A stretch of DNA of 13,696 nt from an uncultured Bacteroidales bacterium (GTDB taxonomy: Bacteria > Bacteroidota > Bacteroidia > Bacteroidales > Paludibacteraceae). The DNA is taken from contig CALCGR010000062.1 in NCBI GenBank assembly GCA_937901025.1, positions 1-13,696 of the forward strand, read 5' to 3'. Of this stretch, positions 13,690 to 13,696 are shown piece by piece (within the stretch, counting starts at the first letter, position 1; every line of letters begins with the position of its first letter). Below the pieces are notes generated by a model. That model worked only from the letters and a program-made list of their open reading frames with translations, was not told the DNA's origin and did no database searches. Both the position numbers and the translations under genes were made by a program.

Positions 13690-13696
13690 CCTAAAA

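Overview
The window looks like a chromosomal segment of an uncultured member of the order Bacteroidales (Bacteroidota). Three things point that way. Promoters have the Bacteroidota form, a TTG followed about 20 bp later by TAnnTTTG. Genes lack obvious Shine-Dalgarno sites. Several genes (PhoH, the HD hydrolase, LpxD/LpxC/LpxA, GlnRS) most resemble Bacteroidales versions, and the gene order HD hydrolase-lpxD-lpxC-lpxA is one I recall from that order. I cannot name a genus. Most of the window is compact housekeeping DNA with overlapping genes. I see no phage, insertion sequence, CRISPR array or complete restriction system.

Layout. (1) Positions 1-3598, plus strand: the C-terminal part of the ferrous iron transporter FeoB, a TonB-dependent outer-membrane receptor that overlaps feoB by 7 nt, and an unrecognised small lipoprotein. 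This looks like a metal (probably iron) uptake operon. (2) Positions 3599-3880: a two-way terminator hairpin, a minus-strand tRNA-Leu(UAA), and a pair of divergent promoters. (3) Positions 3881-9409, plus strand: HD hydrolase, lpxD, lpxC, lpxA, glnS. The gaps and overlaps are +1, -4, -23 and +2 nt, so this is very likely one transcript. It carries the first lipid A steps plus glutaminyl-tRNA synthetase. (4) Positions 9410-13641, minus strand, read from right to left: aroB, a 649-residue secreted multidomain protein, a small HsdR-N/PD-(D/E)XK-like protein and phoH. Every junction overlaps (4, 26 and 22 nt), again suggesting one transcript. The two long operons meet tail to tail with no spacer at 9409/9410. 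(5) The right edge holds a near-perfect palindrome that forms overlapping divergent promoters, one for aroB and one for a gene beyond the window.

No large new system stands out. The observations most worth a second look are: a tract of five 7-bp repeats inside the coding sequence of lpxD, an essential-type gene; an 8-bp and a 9-bp repeat tract inside the secreted-protein gene; an LpxC without the FabZ fusion I expect in Bacteroidales; a perfect 13-bp inverted repeat inside phoH, about 125 nt past the end of glnS; and a conserved-looking Cys-x3-Cys-Cys in the plug of the receptor coupled to feoB.
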